Virus record (IMG/VR): IMGVR_UViG_3300032245_001150
Coordinates: 1 to 27,294 of that record
DNA from: a virus
DNA: 27,294 nucleotides
Direction: 5' to 3' (one strand)
The position numbers and the translations under genes are program-made. The notes below the pieces were generated by a model. The model did no database searches. It was not told the origin of the DNA and saw only the letters and a program-made list of their open reading frames with translations. Positions 1 to 7,107 of this stretch are shown piece by piece (the stretch's first letter is position 1; every line of letters begins with the position of its first letter).

Positions 1-73
1 CGGCCGATATGATTACAGCGACGATCGTGAGGATATTTACCCAGATGATTTTAGATTGATACCATGGTTTCAT
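1..73 (-). CDS. Holin-like protein, N-terminal fragment cut by the window edge
   Basis: The start codon at 71-73 and the first 24 codons duplicate the beginning of the complete gene at 27065-27244. It is partial only because the circular molecule was opened here; it is not a second gene. The ribosome-binding site AGGAG lies just upstream, in the end of the XhlA-like gene. Confidence 0.9.
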   Translation of the reverse strand, partial: MKPWYQSKIIWVNILTIVAVIISA

Positions 74-123
74 CGTTATACTCCTATAAAATACTTCAAG
101 ATAATTGGTATTACAAACGCACA
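1..123. repeat. Terminal direct repeat, left copy
   Basis: These 123 bases are identical to 27172-27294. The repeat interrupts a coding gene (the holin-like gene 27065-27244), and reading across the junction joins the late operon without a break. This fits a circular or circularly permuted genome whose assembly overlaps itself better than a dedicated terminal repeat. Confidence 0.97.
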
Positions 124-282
124 TAACGCTATTGCTCCATAGAGCCTATTAATGTGTTTCTCGTGTTCCGCAATCTGCCCCTCAATAACTTCAAATCGTA
201 CGGTGTTCTCCTCCAATCGCTTGATTATATACTTGATATCCTTTGATATTTCCGCAATCGATACTTCAAGGCTTGGCGTCAT
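76..282 (-). CDS. XhlA-like lysis membrane protein (coiled coil plus one TM)
   Basis: A 68-residue protein. Residues about 5-46 form a charged, heptad-rich helix (SIAEISKDIKYIIKRLEENT region) and residues about 47-66 form one hydrophobic membrane segment ending near the C-terminus. This is the layout of XhlA/haemolysin-type proteins, which work with a holin and an amidase in phages of Gram-positive bacteria. It overlaps the amidase gene by 17 bp upstream, and its stop lies 2 bp before the holin-like start, so the three form one lysis cassette. The family assignment rests on size, topology and context rather than on a diagnostic motif. Confidence 0.75.
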   Translation of the reverse strand: MTPSLEVSIAEISKDIKYIIKRLEENTVRFEVIEGQIAEHEKHINRLYGAIALCAFVIPIILKYFIGV

Positions 283-820
283 TACGCACCTGCAATTCTA
301 TAATCTTAGATCGGAATGCATTCATATTAATCATCCGGCCGGGACACGTCTTGGGGCTCGGCACCTCTCGGTGCCCAATAACATTTTTTGCCGTTGCAGT
401 AATCCCTCGCCAATCGAGGAGTGATAACACGGTGTTTGTAATCCGCTCCTCGAGGGAGGCCGGCCACGGAGCGAGATCGTAATTGCCCACTACCTCGATA
501 CCCCACGCCCACGAGTTGGCACTACCTGCGTGAATACCTCGCACATTCATCGGAGTCATTTGCCAAATACCATCATCGTCTGTATTTGGCGATCCGGCCG
601 CAATGAATAAGTGCGGCCCACGATCCCAACACAAGCGTTGTTCATAGTATCGTGCGATTGACTCGATAGAGCGACGGCCTCGCCACTGCTCGATTGTTGG
701 CGCCCACGTATGATGGATTACGATACCTCGAGCCCAATGTGCGATATTGGGATTATATCCATCGAGGTAGTAATTGAATTCTTTATCAGTACTCCACTGA
801 CGGACATCTTTTATAAACAA
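266..820 (-). CDS. N-acetylmuramoyl-L-alanine amidase endolysin (Amidase_2/PGRP fold)
   Basis: Endolysin that would cut the bond between muramic acid and L-alanine in peptidoglycan. It shows the Amidase_2 zinc site: the HH pair at residues 36-37 (GIVIHHTWA), H150 (IGHREVP) and C159 (KTCPG), plus GIEVVGNYD around 107-115. It is 184 residues long, a single catalytic domain with no recognisable wall-binding domain and no signal peptide, so export would need the adjacent holin-like proteins. The start is TTG at 820, placed 5 nt after GGAGG; no in-frame ATG precedes the catalytic domain. It is the first gene of the late unit, just after a terminator and a possible promoter. Confidence 0.93.
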   Translation of the reverse strand: MFIKDVRQWSTDKEFNYYLDGYNPNIAHWARGIVIHHTWAPTIEQWRGRRSIESIARYYEQRLCWDRGPHLFIAAGSPNTDDDGIWQMTPMNVRGIHAGSANSWAWGIEVVGNYDLAPWPASLEERITNTVLSLLDWRGITATAKNVIGHREVPSPKTCPGRMINMNAFRSKIIELQVRNDAKP

Positions 821-846
821 ATGAGCCTCCGTATAATCCTATTTAA

Positions 847-875
847 ATTATACAGAGGCCGTCAATACAAAACAA
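847..875 (-). promoter_or_regulatory. Possible late promoter before the lysis cassette
   Basis: On the minus strand TTGTTT (870-875) is followed by a 17-nt spacer and a perfect TATAAT (847-852). The -35 box matches the consensus at only 3 of 6 bases and overlaps the U-tract of the preceding terminator. It sits where a late promoter would be expected, about 25-30 bp before the amidase start. A nearby TTGACG (861-866) lies too close to this -10 box to pair with it. Confidence 0.45.
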
Positions 876-919
876 TCCCCTCGGATACTTCTGCTATCAC
901 CTAGCATATCCGAGGGGAT
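866..919 (-). terminator. Intrinsic terminator ending the early unit (after dcd)
   Basis: A 13-bp perfect stem (875-887 with 907-919, ATCCCCTCGGATA) has a 19-nt loop that can itself fold (TGCT/AGCA). On the minus strand it is followed by TTGTTTTGT. It lies about 40 bp after the dCTP deaminase stop and just before the lysis cassette, so it separates early from late transcription. Confidence 0.85.
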
Positions 920-956
920 CATTACCGCCAGCAACGACAAGAATGATTATAAATCA

Positions 957-1508
957 TCATTCAACTTTTGGCAATGTAATCCCTACCTGTTTTTGATATT
1001 TGCCACCCTTGTCCGCATAGCTGGTATCCGGATGAGATCCCTCAAAAAATAGCACCTGCGCTATACCCTCATTGGCGTACACTCGGATCGGGAGGGGAGC
1101 CGTATTTGATAACTCGATTGTCACGTGGCCCTCCCATCCCGGCTCGAGGGGAGTACAGTTGACAATGAGGCCGCACCTCGCATATGTAGATTTGCCGAGC
1201 ACTACTGCGAGCACATTGCGAGGTATTCTAAAATACTCTACAGAGCGACACAGTACAAACTCCCCTGCCGGTATTTTTATGCTATCGGCCGTAATGCCAT
1301 CAAGGAGCTCGTACAAGTTTTTTTTCTTGGGATCGATAACACGTGCTTTATCCCCTCGGAATATTTGCCACTCTGGTGCTACTCGCATATCATACCCAAA
1401 TGATGTCACTCCATAGGAGATTACTCCGGAGCGCACTTGCGACATCTCAGCTCCCTCAATCATCCCGGCCTCGATGCGGCTCCGGATCTCCCTATCATTT
1501 AAGATCAT
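957..1508 (-). CDS. dcd: dCTP deaminase
   Basis: Converts dCTP to dUTP, the first step from deoxycytidine nucleotides toward dTTP. The 183-residue product is the usual length for Dcd. It shows SFGYDMRV (36-43), GKSTYARCG (105-113) with the substrate-site Ser/Arg, and EPGWEGHVTIELS (122-134), whose Glu at about 132 aligns with the catalytic E138 of E. coli Dcd. It also has the C-terminal KGGKYQKQVGITLP motif. I place the start at ATG 1508, 5 nt after GGAGG and matching the usual M-x-L-x-D start; ATGs at 1511 and 1520 are also in frame. It is the last gene of the early unit. No dUTPase or thymidylate synthase is seen, so the host must complete the pathway unless this enzyme is bifunctional. Confidence 0.93.
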   Translation of the reverse strand: MILNDREIRSRIEAGMIEGAEMSQVRSGVISYGVTSFGYDMRVAPEWQIFRGDKARVIDPKKKNLYELLDGITADSIKIPAGEFVLCRSVEYFRIPRNVLAVVLGKSTYARCGLIVNCTPLEPGWEGHVTIELSNTAPLPIRVYANEGIAQVLFFEGSHPDTSYADKGGKYQKQVGITLPKVE

Positions 1509-1510
1509 CA

Positions 1511-1879
1511 TTACCTCCATACAGCTCTGCTGTCATCATCGATTACAATCCATTTATCCCAACACGGTTGGGATGCAGACCAATGACGCCACCCTTTGCC
1601 ATTATTCCATAAACGGATAAATGCATTGTACTGCGATTGTGGCGTATCCTCCTCTGCGTGGCTCCGGCCCACTAGCCACTCATACGTGCGGTCATTAAAC
1701 TGCCACGCTCCTCCATCCATCGTTGCACTGCGAGCCGTAAAATCATAGGTGCCATAATTATATGCATCCCCACTCTCGCACGTAGCAATCGCCATTGCCT
1801 CCCGTGTAACGTAGATTCGGTCTGTATGGCATACGCCACCGTGGCAGATGAGCGCCAAAAATACCTCGAGTAAAATCAT
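1511..1879 (-). CDS. Rpf/lysozyme-like muralytic protein with a short hydrophobic N-terminus
   Basis: A 122-residue protein with a resuscitation-promoting-factor-like lysozyme fold: IATCESG (31-37) carries the likely catalytic Glu at 35, followed by GGAWQFNDRTYEWL (56-69) and GWRHWSASQPCW (96-107), which echo the Rpf core and its C-terminal Trp-rich end. Residues 1-17 (MILLEVFLALICHGGVC) look like a signal peptide or anchor, possibly a lipoprotein-like end. The start at 1879 gives an ATGA overlap with the nuclease gene upstream; a longer reading from 1963 would run far into that gene. Unusually, this wall enzyme sits in the early replication unit, not with the amidase or the tail genes. The family assignment is from motif memory. 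Confidence 0.7.
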   Translation of the reverse strand: MILLEVFLALICHGGVCHTDRIYVTREAMAIATCESGDAYNYGTYDFTARSATMDGGAWQFNDRTYEWLVGRSHAEEDTPQSQYNAFIRLWNNGKGWRHWSASQPCWDKWIVIDDDSRAVWR

Positions 1880-2166
1880 ACGGCCTCTTGTATTCCGAGG
1901 ATAATCATAGCCTCCTCGAGTGACGTTACAATGTTGACATTCCCTCGCCACGCTCCGTGCCACTCATCCTGTCGGCTCTTTGTTCCGGCCTTGGTGTATC
2001 CTCCCGGAGTTTTAAACTCAAATAGATAATTGCGGCCTCGATACCCAACAAGCACATCCGGACATCCGGAGCCGACATCAGCGAGATCCTGAACAGTGGC
2101 ACCTAACGAAATAAGCACCGCAACAATACTATTATGGATCTTATCCCGGTTTGCTCTGCGCCTCAT
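1876..2166 (-). CDS. VRR-NUC domain nuclease
   Basis: A small 96-residue single-domain nuclease of the PD-(D/E)XK superfamily. It shows GCPDVLVGYRGRNYLFEFK (about 34-52): the Asp of PD, then E and K of E-F-K form the metal-binding active site. Stand-alone VRR-NUC proteins are common in phage replication modules and are thought to act on branched DNA. Its start overlaps the stop of the zinc-finger gene by ATGA, and its own stop overlaps the next start in the same way, so translation is coupled. Its place downstream of the primase-helicase and the putative origin suggests a role in replication or recombination. Confidence 0.88.
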   Translation of the reverse strand: MRRRANRDKIHNSIVAVLISLGATVQDLADVGSGCPDVLVGYRGRNYLFEFKTPGGYTKAGTKSRQDEWHGAWRGNVNIVTSLEEAMIILGIQEAV

Positions 2167-2588
2167 TTTTTAGCCTCCTCGATGTCAAGATATGCCAGCT
2201 GTAATTGGAGCGCTCGCATGTCATCGGCTCGGATGCGAGCGGTCCACCATACCGCAATTAATTTCGCAAAATCATCCCCTCGCTCTACAGTGCGCCCAAT
2301 CCGCTGTTTGAATTTTTCCATTAGCTCATTGCGCTTCAGCCATGACATTGGTGCGGATAACTCTGCGGCCGCAGTGAGTACAATCATAAATCGCTCCTCG
2401 AGATCGGGAGTGACAAGCCTCCCCCAATTCCGATTGAGTTGCTCAGACTCCCGGGATAATTCCGATAAAAGGAGCGCTTTGGGCTTATCATGACATCCTA
2501 TACATAATTGCGGATACGATCGATGGTAATTGACGGCTCCCCTACAGACAAGGCACTCGGTAATTTTAGTCACTTCAGTAATTGGCAT
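2163..2588 (-). CDS. Unknown protein with an N-terminal four-Cys zinc finger
   Basis: A 141-residue protein. Residues about 12-35 hold CLVC and CIGC pairs separated by about 16 residues, a probable treble-clef or ribbon zinc site. The rest is helical and rich in charged residues, with no motif I recognise. The start at 2588 is chosen because AGGGAGGAT lies just upstream; an ATG at 2618 has no such site. It follows the probable origin and precedes the VRR-NUC gene, so a role at the replication origin (loader or initiator accessory) is possible but only by context. Confidence 0.75.
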   Translation of the reverse strand: MPITEVTKITECLVCRGAVNYHRSYPQLCIGCHDKPKALLLSELSRESEQLNRNWGRLVTPDLEERFMIVLTAAAELSAPMSWLKRNELMEKFKQRIGRTVERGDDFAKLIAVWWTARIRADDMRALQLQLAYLDIEEAKK

Positions 2589-2647
2589 ATATCCTCCCTC
2601 TTTTTTTATATCGCACATGGCTCGGTATAATTCCCCTATTTTTCAAT

Positions 2648-2752
2648 AGTACGTTAGTACGTTAGTACCTGTTTTTAGGGATAACTTTCTATAGTGATTT
2701 TTTACTATAGGAGTTTACCTCAAAATACGATACTAACGCACTAACCTACTAT
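2648..2752. other. Probable replication origin: inverted 8-bp iterons around an AT-rich core
   Basis: Left block (2648-2670): AGTACGTT twice in tandem plus a partial unit. Right block (2732-2752): ACTAACGC, ACTAACCT and a partial ACTA. The blocks are reverse complements of one another with an 8-bp period (consensus ACTAACGT). Between them lies AT-rich DNA holding a 7-bp hairpin, CTATAGT (2689-2695) with ACTATAG (2704-2710). The locus is the 167-bp gap directly downstream of the primase-helicase gene, a common place for phage origins. No gene reads across it. Confidence 0.6.
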
Positions 2753-2755
2753 CAA

Positions 2756-5068
2756 TTATTGCATCGGGATCTCTCGGATATACTCCCTATCGGATTGCGG
2801 AGCCGTAAAATCATCAATGGATACCTCATCCTTGCGGAGGCCAATCCCAATGAGGCTCGAGGCTTGCGCTCCTCCAAGTGTTACGGTCCACCGAGTAGTG
2901 AGCTGGCGTGTCAGCCAACGTTGGCTCTTATACTCCGCAGATTTATCTCCCTCATCCTGTGCCCACTCCCTCCACGCTAAATACATGGCATTTTTCGGAG
3001 CACTCCGGCCGGGAGATACTTCACAGCGATCGGTAATAAATCGAGCCACTGCATCCTCCTCCCCTCGATACTCCGTGGTGGCTCGGTCCACTGCCTTGCA
3101 GGAGCCAAGGCCGATTTTATACCACATGATAGATCCCTCTATCATCCATCGCAAAATACCCTCTCGATGTGCGTAAAATTCTGCCTCGATAACTCTGCTG
3201 TCACGCTGTTTATTTTTGGGGATTGTTTCAGTAAATGGCAGGATCCGGAGTCTGCGCCAAATGCCATCATCGGTGCCCGATATCCGAGGTTTATGATTGC
3301 CGGATATCCAGAGATGGTGCTGGGGAGTAAATTCAAATACGCTCTTATACATATCTCGAGTAGCAATCCGATCTCCTCCGGTAATACTTTTAATGAGTGA
3401 CTCATTCATACGCCTCCCCTCTGGCATCTCTTGAGCCACCGCAATTCTGCGGCCGGGGAGCCGTGCCATATACGGACTCGCTCCCTCTCCTTTACCTCCT
3501 GCGACATCGAGGAGCGCTTCAATGCTTGTCGTGGTAGCATACTCCCCTGTAATCATTGCAAGCATATTCATAAATGTTGATTTGCCATTTTTCCCGTTGC
3601 CATATGCGAAAAATAAACAGTGCTCATCTGTACGGCCGGTCATGCTATACCCCACGGCTCTTTTGATGTATTGCGACAGCTCGAGATCTCCTCCGGTAAT
3701 TATCTGCATAAATTGCTCGATGATATTCTTATCGGCACTCGGATTATAGGGGATGTCAATAATCTTGCTAAAATACCACGTGCGATCGTGGGGAGTAATC
3801 GCACCGGTTTGTAGATTACATATGCCATTGGCAAGATTAATATAGTCAGCGTGGCAATCAAATCGGCTCGATGATACTACCAAATACGGCTGGGCGCTCT
3901 CGATCATCGCATTAATCCGTGCGACGGTTTGCGAGCGGAGCGCCCACTTTGCTAGCTCATTATCGAGTGCCTCGTTTTTGATAGCACTTTTATACATATC
4001 GATAATCACTGCGTGAGCGAGCCTCCGGATTGCGGTAATGTCCACACGCTCCCAATAACGCTCATTCCATATCATCCATTGTTGCCACTCGGATATATAG
4101 CAGACTCGCTCATTCAGCTGGTCAACAAACCGGTGGCCATTACCGAGATCCGTAAAATGGTAGGTGAGTGGTATCGTTACTGTCGGGATGTCATCGGTAT
4201 ATAAGTTTCCGGTAATAGGGGATTGTTGCGGCCGGGAGGATATTTGCAGAGGCTGTGTCATTCCGAGCTCAATTCCCCACTCGATTGCTTTGCGCTCTTT
4301 GCGCTCCTCCCCTCGATCGGGAGGGAGTGCATCATAAATTAAATCGATTGCGCTTGGTATCGATATCGGTGCGCCACCATAGGAGCTCATTGCCGCAATC
4401 GCTCCACCGAGGAGCCGACCGGCTCGGAGCCTCATAATGTGGCGCTCCCCAACGATTGCGTTGCTCATCATTTTGATTGCGACATCTCGCCACATCTCAA
4501 ATTGCCGGAGCGCTCGAGCGTTTGAAATACTTGCATCCGGCACCATAGGAGCATGATGATTTATCGTGCTCTCACCTCCGGTATAATCCGTGATAATCTC
4601 GGATACTGCGGCCTCAATATTGCCGATTTTTTCATAATCGTCAATGATATCTCCCGTAAATGTAAAATACCTCGAGGTATAATAAATTTCGATTTTAACA
4701 CCATTGACGGTGCGCTTAAAACCATTCCCCTTGGTATTACTCCATCCGAGGATATGAATACCGCTCTTGCTCGGTGACACCTCGGTATAACTATCAGCGA
4801 GGCCGACAATGTGCCTCGCATAGGGATTGGTCTTGTCGGCAATGACATCATCGATATCGATACCAATGAGGCCGTCACCATTAAACACAATCCCGATCCC
4901 TACCACGTGAGGGAATTTTTGTACTGCGTATAGCGCACATTGATAGTCTGCCCACGTAGCTCTATCAGTACTCGAGGCCGCACGGCCATTGACCGGATTA
5001 ATCGGCACCTTGTCGGCAGAGTAGCATACCCAACGTGACTCGGTTTTTAATTGCTCGAGTGTTTTCAT
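2756..5068 (-). CDS. Primase-helicase (AEP-type primase, D5_N, P4-type SF3 helicase)
   Basis: A 770-residue replicative protein. The N-terminal primase-polymerase-like domain has GIDIDD (69-74, metal ligands), SPSKSGIH (98-105) and RYFTFTG (133-139). The middle region (about 280-460) fits D5_N. The C-terminal helicase has Walker A GNGKNGKST (490-498), Walker B RIAVAQEMPEG (541-551), sensor ISGNHKP (588-594) and arginine finger GIWRRL (602-607). It would unwind the origin and prime DNA synthesis; no phage DNA polymerase is present, so the host supplies one. Its start overlaps the stop of the RHH gene (ATGA), and the putative iteron origin follows its stop. Domain order and motifs are clear; the primer-synthesis role is inferred from the family. 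Confidence 0.93.
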   Translation of the reverse strand: MKTLEQLKTESRWVCYSADKVPINPVNGRAASSTDRATWADYQCALYAVQKFPHVVGIGIVFNGDGLIGIDIDDVIADKTNPYARHIVGLADSYTEVSPSKSGIHILGWSNTKGNGFKRTVNGVKIEIYYTSRYFTFTGDIIDDYEKIGNIEAAVSEIITDYTGGESTINHHAPMVPDASISNARALRQFEMWRDVAIKMMSNAIVGERHIMRLRAGRLLGGAIAAMSSYGGAPISIPSAIDLIYDALPPDRGEERKERKAIEWGIELGMTQPLQISSRPQQSPITGNLYTDDIPTVTIPLTYHFTDLGNGHRFVDQLNERVCYISEWQQWMIWNERYWERVDITAIRRLAHAVIIDMYKSAIKNEALDNELAKWALRSQTVARINAMIESAQPYLVVSSSRFDCHADYINLANGICNLQTGAITPHDRTWYFSKIIDIPYNPSADKNIIEQFMQIITGGDLELSQYIKRAVGYSMTGRTDEHCLFFAYGNGKNGKSTFMNMLAMITGEYATTTSIEALLDVAGGKGEGASPYMARLPGRRIAVAQEMPEGRRMNESLIKSITGGDRIATRDMYKSVFEFTPQHHLWISGNHKPRISGTDDGIWRRLRILPFTETIPKNKQRDSRVIEAEFYAHREGILRWMIEGSIMWYKIGLGSCKAVDRATTEYRGEEDAVARFITDRCEVSPGRSAPKNAMYLAWREWAQDEGDKSAEYKSQRWLTRQLTTRWTVTLGGAQASSLIGIGLRKDEVSIDDFTAPQSDREYIREIPMQ

Positions 5069-5301
5069 GTCTGCGGATCCTCCCGGTATTTTTTAGTACC
5101 ACGCTCGAGGAGCGTAATAATAATCGCATTACGGCTCATCTGCTTACTGTCTGCCATTTTTCCGAGTGCACGCAGAATACGCTCCGGAGCTCTGACGTTA
5201 AATAAAATTGTTGGCGTTGGTGCTGGCTCATCCTTGCGACGTTTGCCCACGGTATCCTCCTCAAGTAAATACGGTATATTCATTATACCATGATGTATCA
5301 T
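5065..5301 (-). CDS. Ribbon-helix-helix DNA-binding protein (Arc/CopG type)
   Basis: A 78-residue protein. The segment FNVRAPERILRALGKMADS is followed by KQMSRNAIIITLLERG: a β-strand and two helices, as in ribbon-helix-helix dimers that bind direct repeats or palindromes. A basic, proline-rich linker precedes it. The start at 5301 overlaps the upstream TAA by one base (TAATG) and has GGAG 7 nt upstream; an internal ATG at 5283 has no ribosome-binding site. It lies between the HTH-array gene and the primase gene, so it may regulate or serve the adjacent origin. Confidence 0.75.
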   Translation of the reverse strand: MIHHGIMNIPYLLEEDTVGKRRKDEPAPTPTILFNVRAPERILRALGKMADSKQMSRNAIIITLLERGTKKYREDPQT

Positions 5302-6035
5302 TATTTCACTCCGGTCTTTTTGCGGATATTCCATATGTAAGCCGGAGTGGTATTCCATTTTTTCGCAATGTCAATATCTCGCAAATCGATATTTTTAATG
5401 TCATCCATAAACAGTGGTTGTTTCTTTAAGTGTTGCCGGTTGTATTTTTTTCTGCGGAGCCCACACTTTATCCTCCATAGAGATATATACGATGCTGTTA
5501 CTCCCCACCGATCCGCAAGGATACCATCACGATACTCGAGGTTTTTTATATCCTCGATGAACAGCGGATTGCTGGCCAGATATTTCAGCGCTCGATTAAT
5601 TCCGAGCTCCCTCCGGACATTAGTAACAAATTGCGGAGTAGTATTATACCGGGATGCGAGCCGTTTATTACTTTTGTCATTCCGCACGGCCGCAATAAAT
5701 TCCTCATTATCCCGTAAATACTCGCTCCCAATTTTCAGTTTCTTGCGGAGGATCGCAATCGTTGTCGGATTGATATCATACTTTGCCTGAAACTCCTTGA
5801 CCGATAACTGATATAAATCAAATACCATATCCGTATTATCGAGCCACTTCCCTGTTGAGAAATAGCCTCGAGGATAGGGAGTGTAATTATACGGCAATCC
5901 GTATTGTTTGCGGAGCAGAGCCGCATGACCATACGTCACGTAGAATTTATCAGCAATCTCTTGTGTTTTCAATTCCCTGTTTAGGATCGCAATCCTAAAA
6001 TTAATATTTTCCATAATTCCCTTGGGATAATTCAT
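5301..6035 (-). CDS. Protein of five tandem helix-turn-helix repeats, function unknown
   Basis: A 244-residue protein built of five related units at about 11-47, 67-103, 110-146, 156-193 and 206-243. Each has a helix, a short x-L/I-A-x-(K/R)-(Y/W) helix, a turn (NTTP, GVTA or DINP) and a recognition-type helix ending R-(K/R)-x-x-G-(L/I/V). Examples are LASRYNTTPQFVTNVRRELG and IAKKWNTTPAYIWNIRKKTG. Units 4 and 5 are closest to each other. The protein is basic and has no other domain. It starts 6 nt after AGGAGG and directly after an intrinsic terminator, so it may have its own regulation. It may bind an extended or repeated DNA site, such as the iterons at 2648-2752, but that is inference. 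Confidence 0.8.
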   Translation of the reverse strand: MNYPKGIMENINFRIAILNRELKTQEIADKFYVTYGHAALLRKQYGLPYNYTPYPRGYFSTGKWLDNTDMVFDLYQLSVKEFQAKYDINPTTIAILRKKLKIGSEYLRDNEEFIAAVRNDKSNKRLASRYNTTPQFVTNVRRELGINRALKYLASNPLFIEDIKNLEYRDGILADRWGVTASYISLWRIKCGLRRKKYNRQHLKKQPLFMDDIKNIDLRDIDIAKKWNTTPAYIWNIRKKTGVK

Positions 6036-6048
6036 ACGGATCCTCCTG

Positions 6049-6089
6049 AAAATAAAGGAGGGAGGATCGCATTAATACAATCCTCCCTC
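6049..6089 (-). terminator. Intrinsic terminator after the SSB-like gene
   Basis: A perfect 10-bp stem (6058-6067 with 6080-6089, GAGGGAGGAT) with a 12-nt loop is followed on the minus strand by CTTTATTTT. It lies 12 bp after the SSB-like stop and 14 bp before the HTH-array start codon, so the replication genes downstream are partly uncoupled from the early promoter. Confidence 0.85.
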
Positions 6090-6101
6090 GAGTAGCGTTA
6101 A

Positions 6102-6896
6102 TTAAAAAATGCTGTCATCATCGGATTGCGGTGCGGCCGGAGGAGCTTGCGTTGTTTTCTCTTGCGTTACTCCCTCGCTCGATCGCTTTGCTTTTTGCCA
6201 CTCTGCCGTATCATCATATAATGCGAGGCCGATCCGCAAGAGATCCTCCCCAACCCAGAGTGATTTTAATCCCTCCCGACCGGCCGGAATTGTTCCGAGT
6301 GTTGGTGGCGTAACGTGCGAGCCGTATCCGGTATCCGTAAATACCGGCCTCCCCTTTGCGTCACTTGGTGCGGTGATAGGGATCCAAAAGGCCCACGGAG
6401 GCACCGTGCCATTTTTCCAAGATTTTTGCGCCTCCTTTATGACGGCCTCGTTGAATTTATCAATAATCCCTACTGCCTTGCCGGTCACCGCTTTGCCGGT
6501 CAATCCCTTAATTACCCACGTGACCGGCTCTGCGTATCCCTCGATATAGCAGAGTACCTCCGTGTATATTTTCATACTCGCATTTGCTTTATAGTGCTCC
6601 TGCCATGTTTTGAGCCGGAGGCCGTCTGTCGTTGTTTCGATGTACGCTTGCGAGCGCTTGCGGATGACCGCAATTTTAAGTGCGCTTGCCACGTATCCCG
6701 GTTCATCCACGTGACGCTCTACAGAGGCCCACGGAGCGCCCAGCTCCTGATTGTTAACCTCTGCGGCCTTGATGTAAAATTCACCATGTGTCATTGCGGC
6801 CTTGACTCCATTACGCCAATACATCCGAGGGAATTCATTACTGTTGTCAGCGGTATCCGGCTGATAATTGAAGTTTGAAATATTGTCAAATGACAT
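6102..6896 (-). CDS. Single-stranded DNA-binding-like protein
   Basis: A 264-residue protein. Its last residues, QSDDDSIF, form an acidic tail ending in Phe, as in bacterial SSB (DDDIPF) and T7 gp2.5-like proteins, preceded by a flexible Gln/Pro/Thr-rich linker (about 240-255). The body is rich in β-strand and aromatic residues (WAFWIPITAP, TWVIKGLTGKAVTGKA). The start follows AAGGAG by 7 nt. Its placement before the primase-helicase fits a replication role. I recognise no exact family; the call rests on the tail, size and context. Confidence 0.65.
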   Translation of the reverse strand: MSFDNISNFNYQPDTADNSNEFPRMYWRNGVKAAMTHGEFYIKAAEVNNQELGAPWASVERHVDEPGYVASALKIAVIRKRSQAYIETTTDGLRLKTWQEHYKANASMKIYTEVLCYIEGYAEPVTWVIKGLTGKAVTGKAVGIIDKFNEAVIKEAQKSWKNGTVPPWAFWIPITAPSDAKGRPVFTDTGYGSHVTPPTLGTIPAGREGLKSLWVGEDLLRIGLALYDDTAEWQKAKRSSEGVTQEKTTQAPPAAPQSDDDSIF

Positions 6897-6897
6897 T

Positions 6898-7107
6898 CTA
6901 TTGCTCCTTGCTTGTCGCTCGAGTACTCTGCTCGAGATGCATAATTGCTCTGCGGATTACTTCACTCGTTGAAATACGATACCCCTTGTTCATCTCGGTC
7001 AATCGCTCTTGGAGGAGGCTCAGCGTATCCGAGGCCTCCGGTGTCATCACGATTGTCAGCTGGCTCGATCCGGTGTTGGTGTTCCGAATTAATCGGTTGT
7101 TGGTCAT
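6898..7107 (-). CDS. Small ribbon-helix-helix-type regulator
   Basis: A 69-residue protein. QLTIVMTPEASDTLSLLQER provides a β-strand and first helix, and YRISTSEVIRRAIMHLEQS gives the second helix with the (S/T)-x-S-E-(V/I)-(I/L)-R-x-A pattern typical of CopG/MetJ-like proteins. The start overlaps the previous stop by ATGA and follows GGGGAGGGA. It is the second RHH gene of the early unit. It could act at the paired GGGTGAGTTT sites in the control region (10261-10281), though nothing in the sequence ties it to them directly. Confidence 0.72.
   Translation of the reverse strand: MTNNRLIRNTNTGSSQLTIVMTPEASDTLSLLQERLTEMNKGYRISTSEVIRRAIMHLEQSTRATSKEQ

Noticed and set aside
1-123. Terminal repeat as a true packaged direct terminal repeat
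   Set aside because: The repeat is short and lies inside a coding gene, and the operon reads through the junction. Self-overlap of a circular or permuted genome is simpler, though the ends were not observed directly.
861-866. TTGACG as the -35 box of the late promoter
   Set aside because: It is only 8 nt from the TATAAT at 847-852, and no good -10 lies 16-18 nt downstream of it. TTGTTT at 870-875 has the right spacing.
2681-2710. Hairpin with internal T-run (CTATAGT...ACTATAG) as a terminator after the primase gene
   Set aside because: The T-run is in the loop of the plus strand, not after the stem on the transcribed minus strand. It is better seen as part of the AT-rich origin core.
6315-6878. 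Plus-strand ORF of 187 codons opposite the SSB-like gene
   Set aside because: It has no ribosome-binding site and Cys/Arg-rich low-quality protein sequence, and it lies wholly within a gene with a recognisable acidic C-terminal tail.
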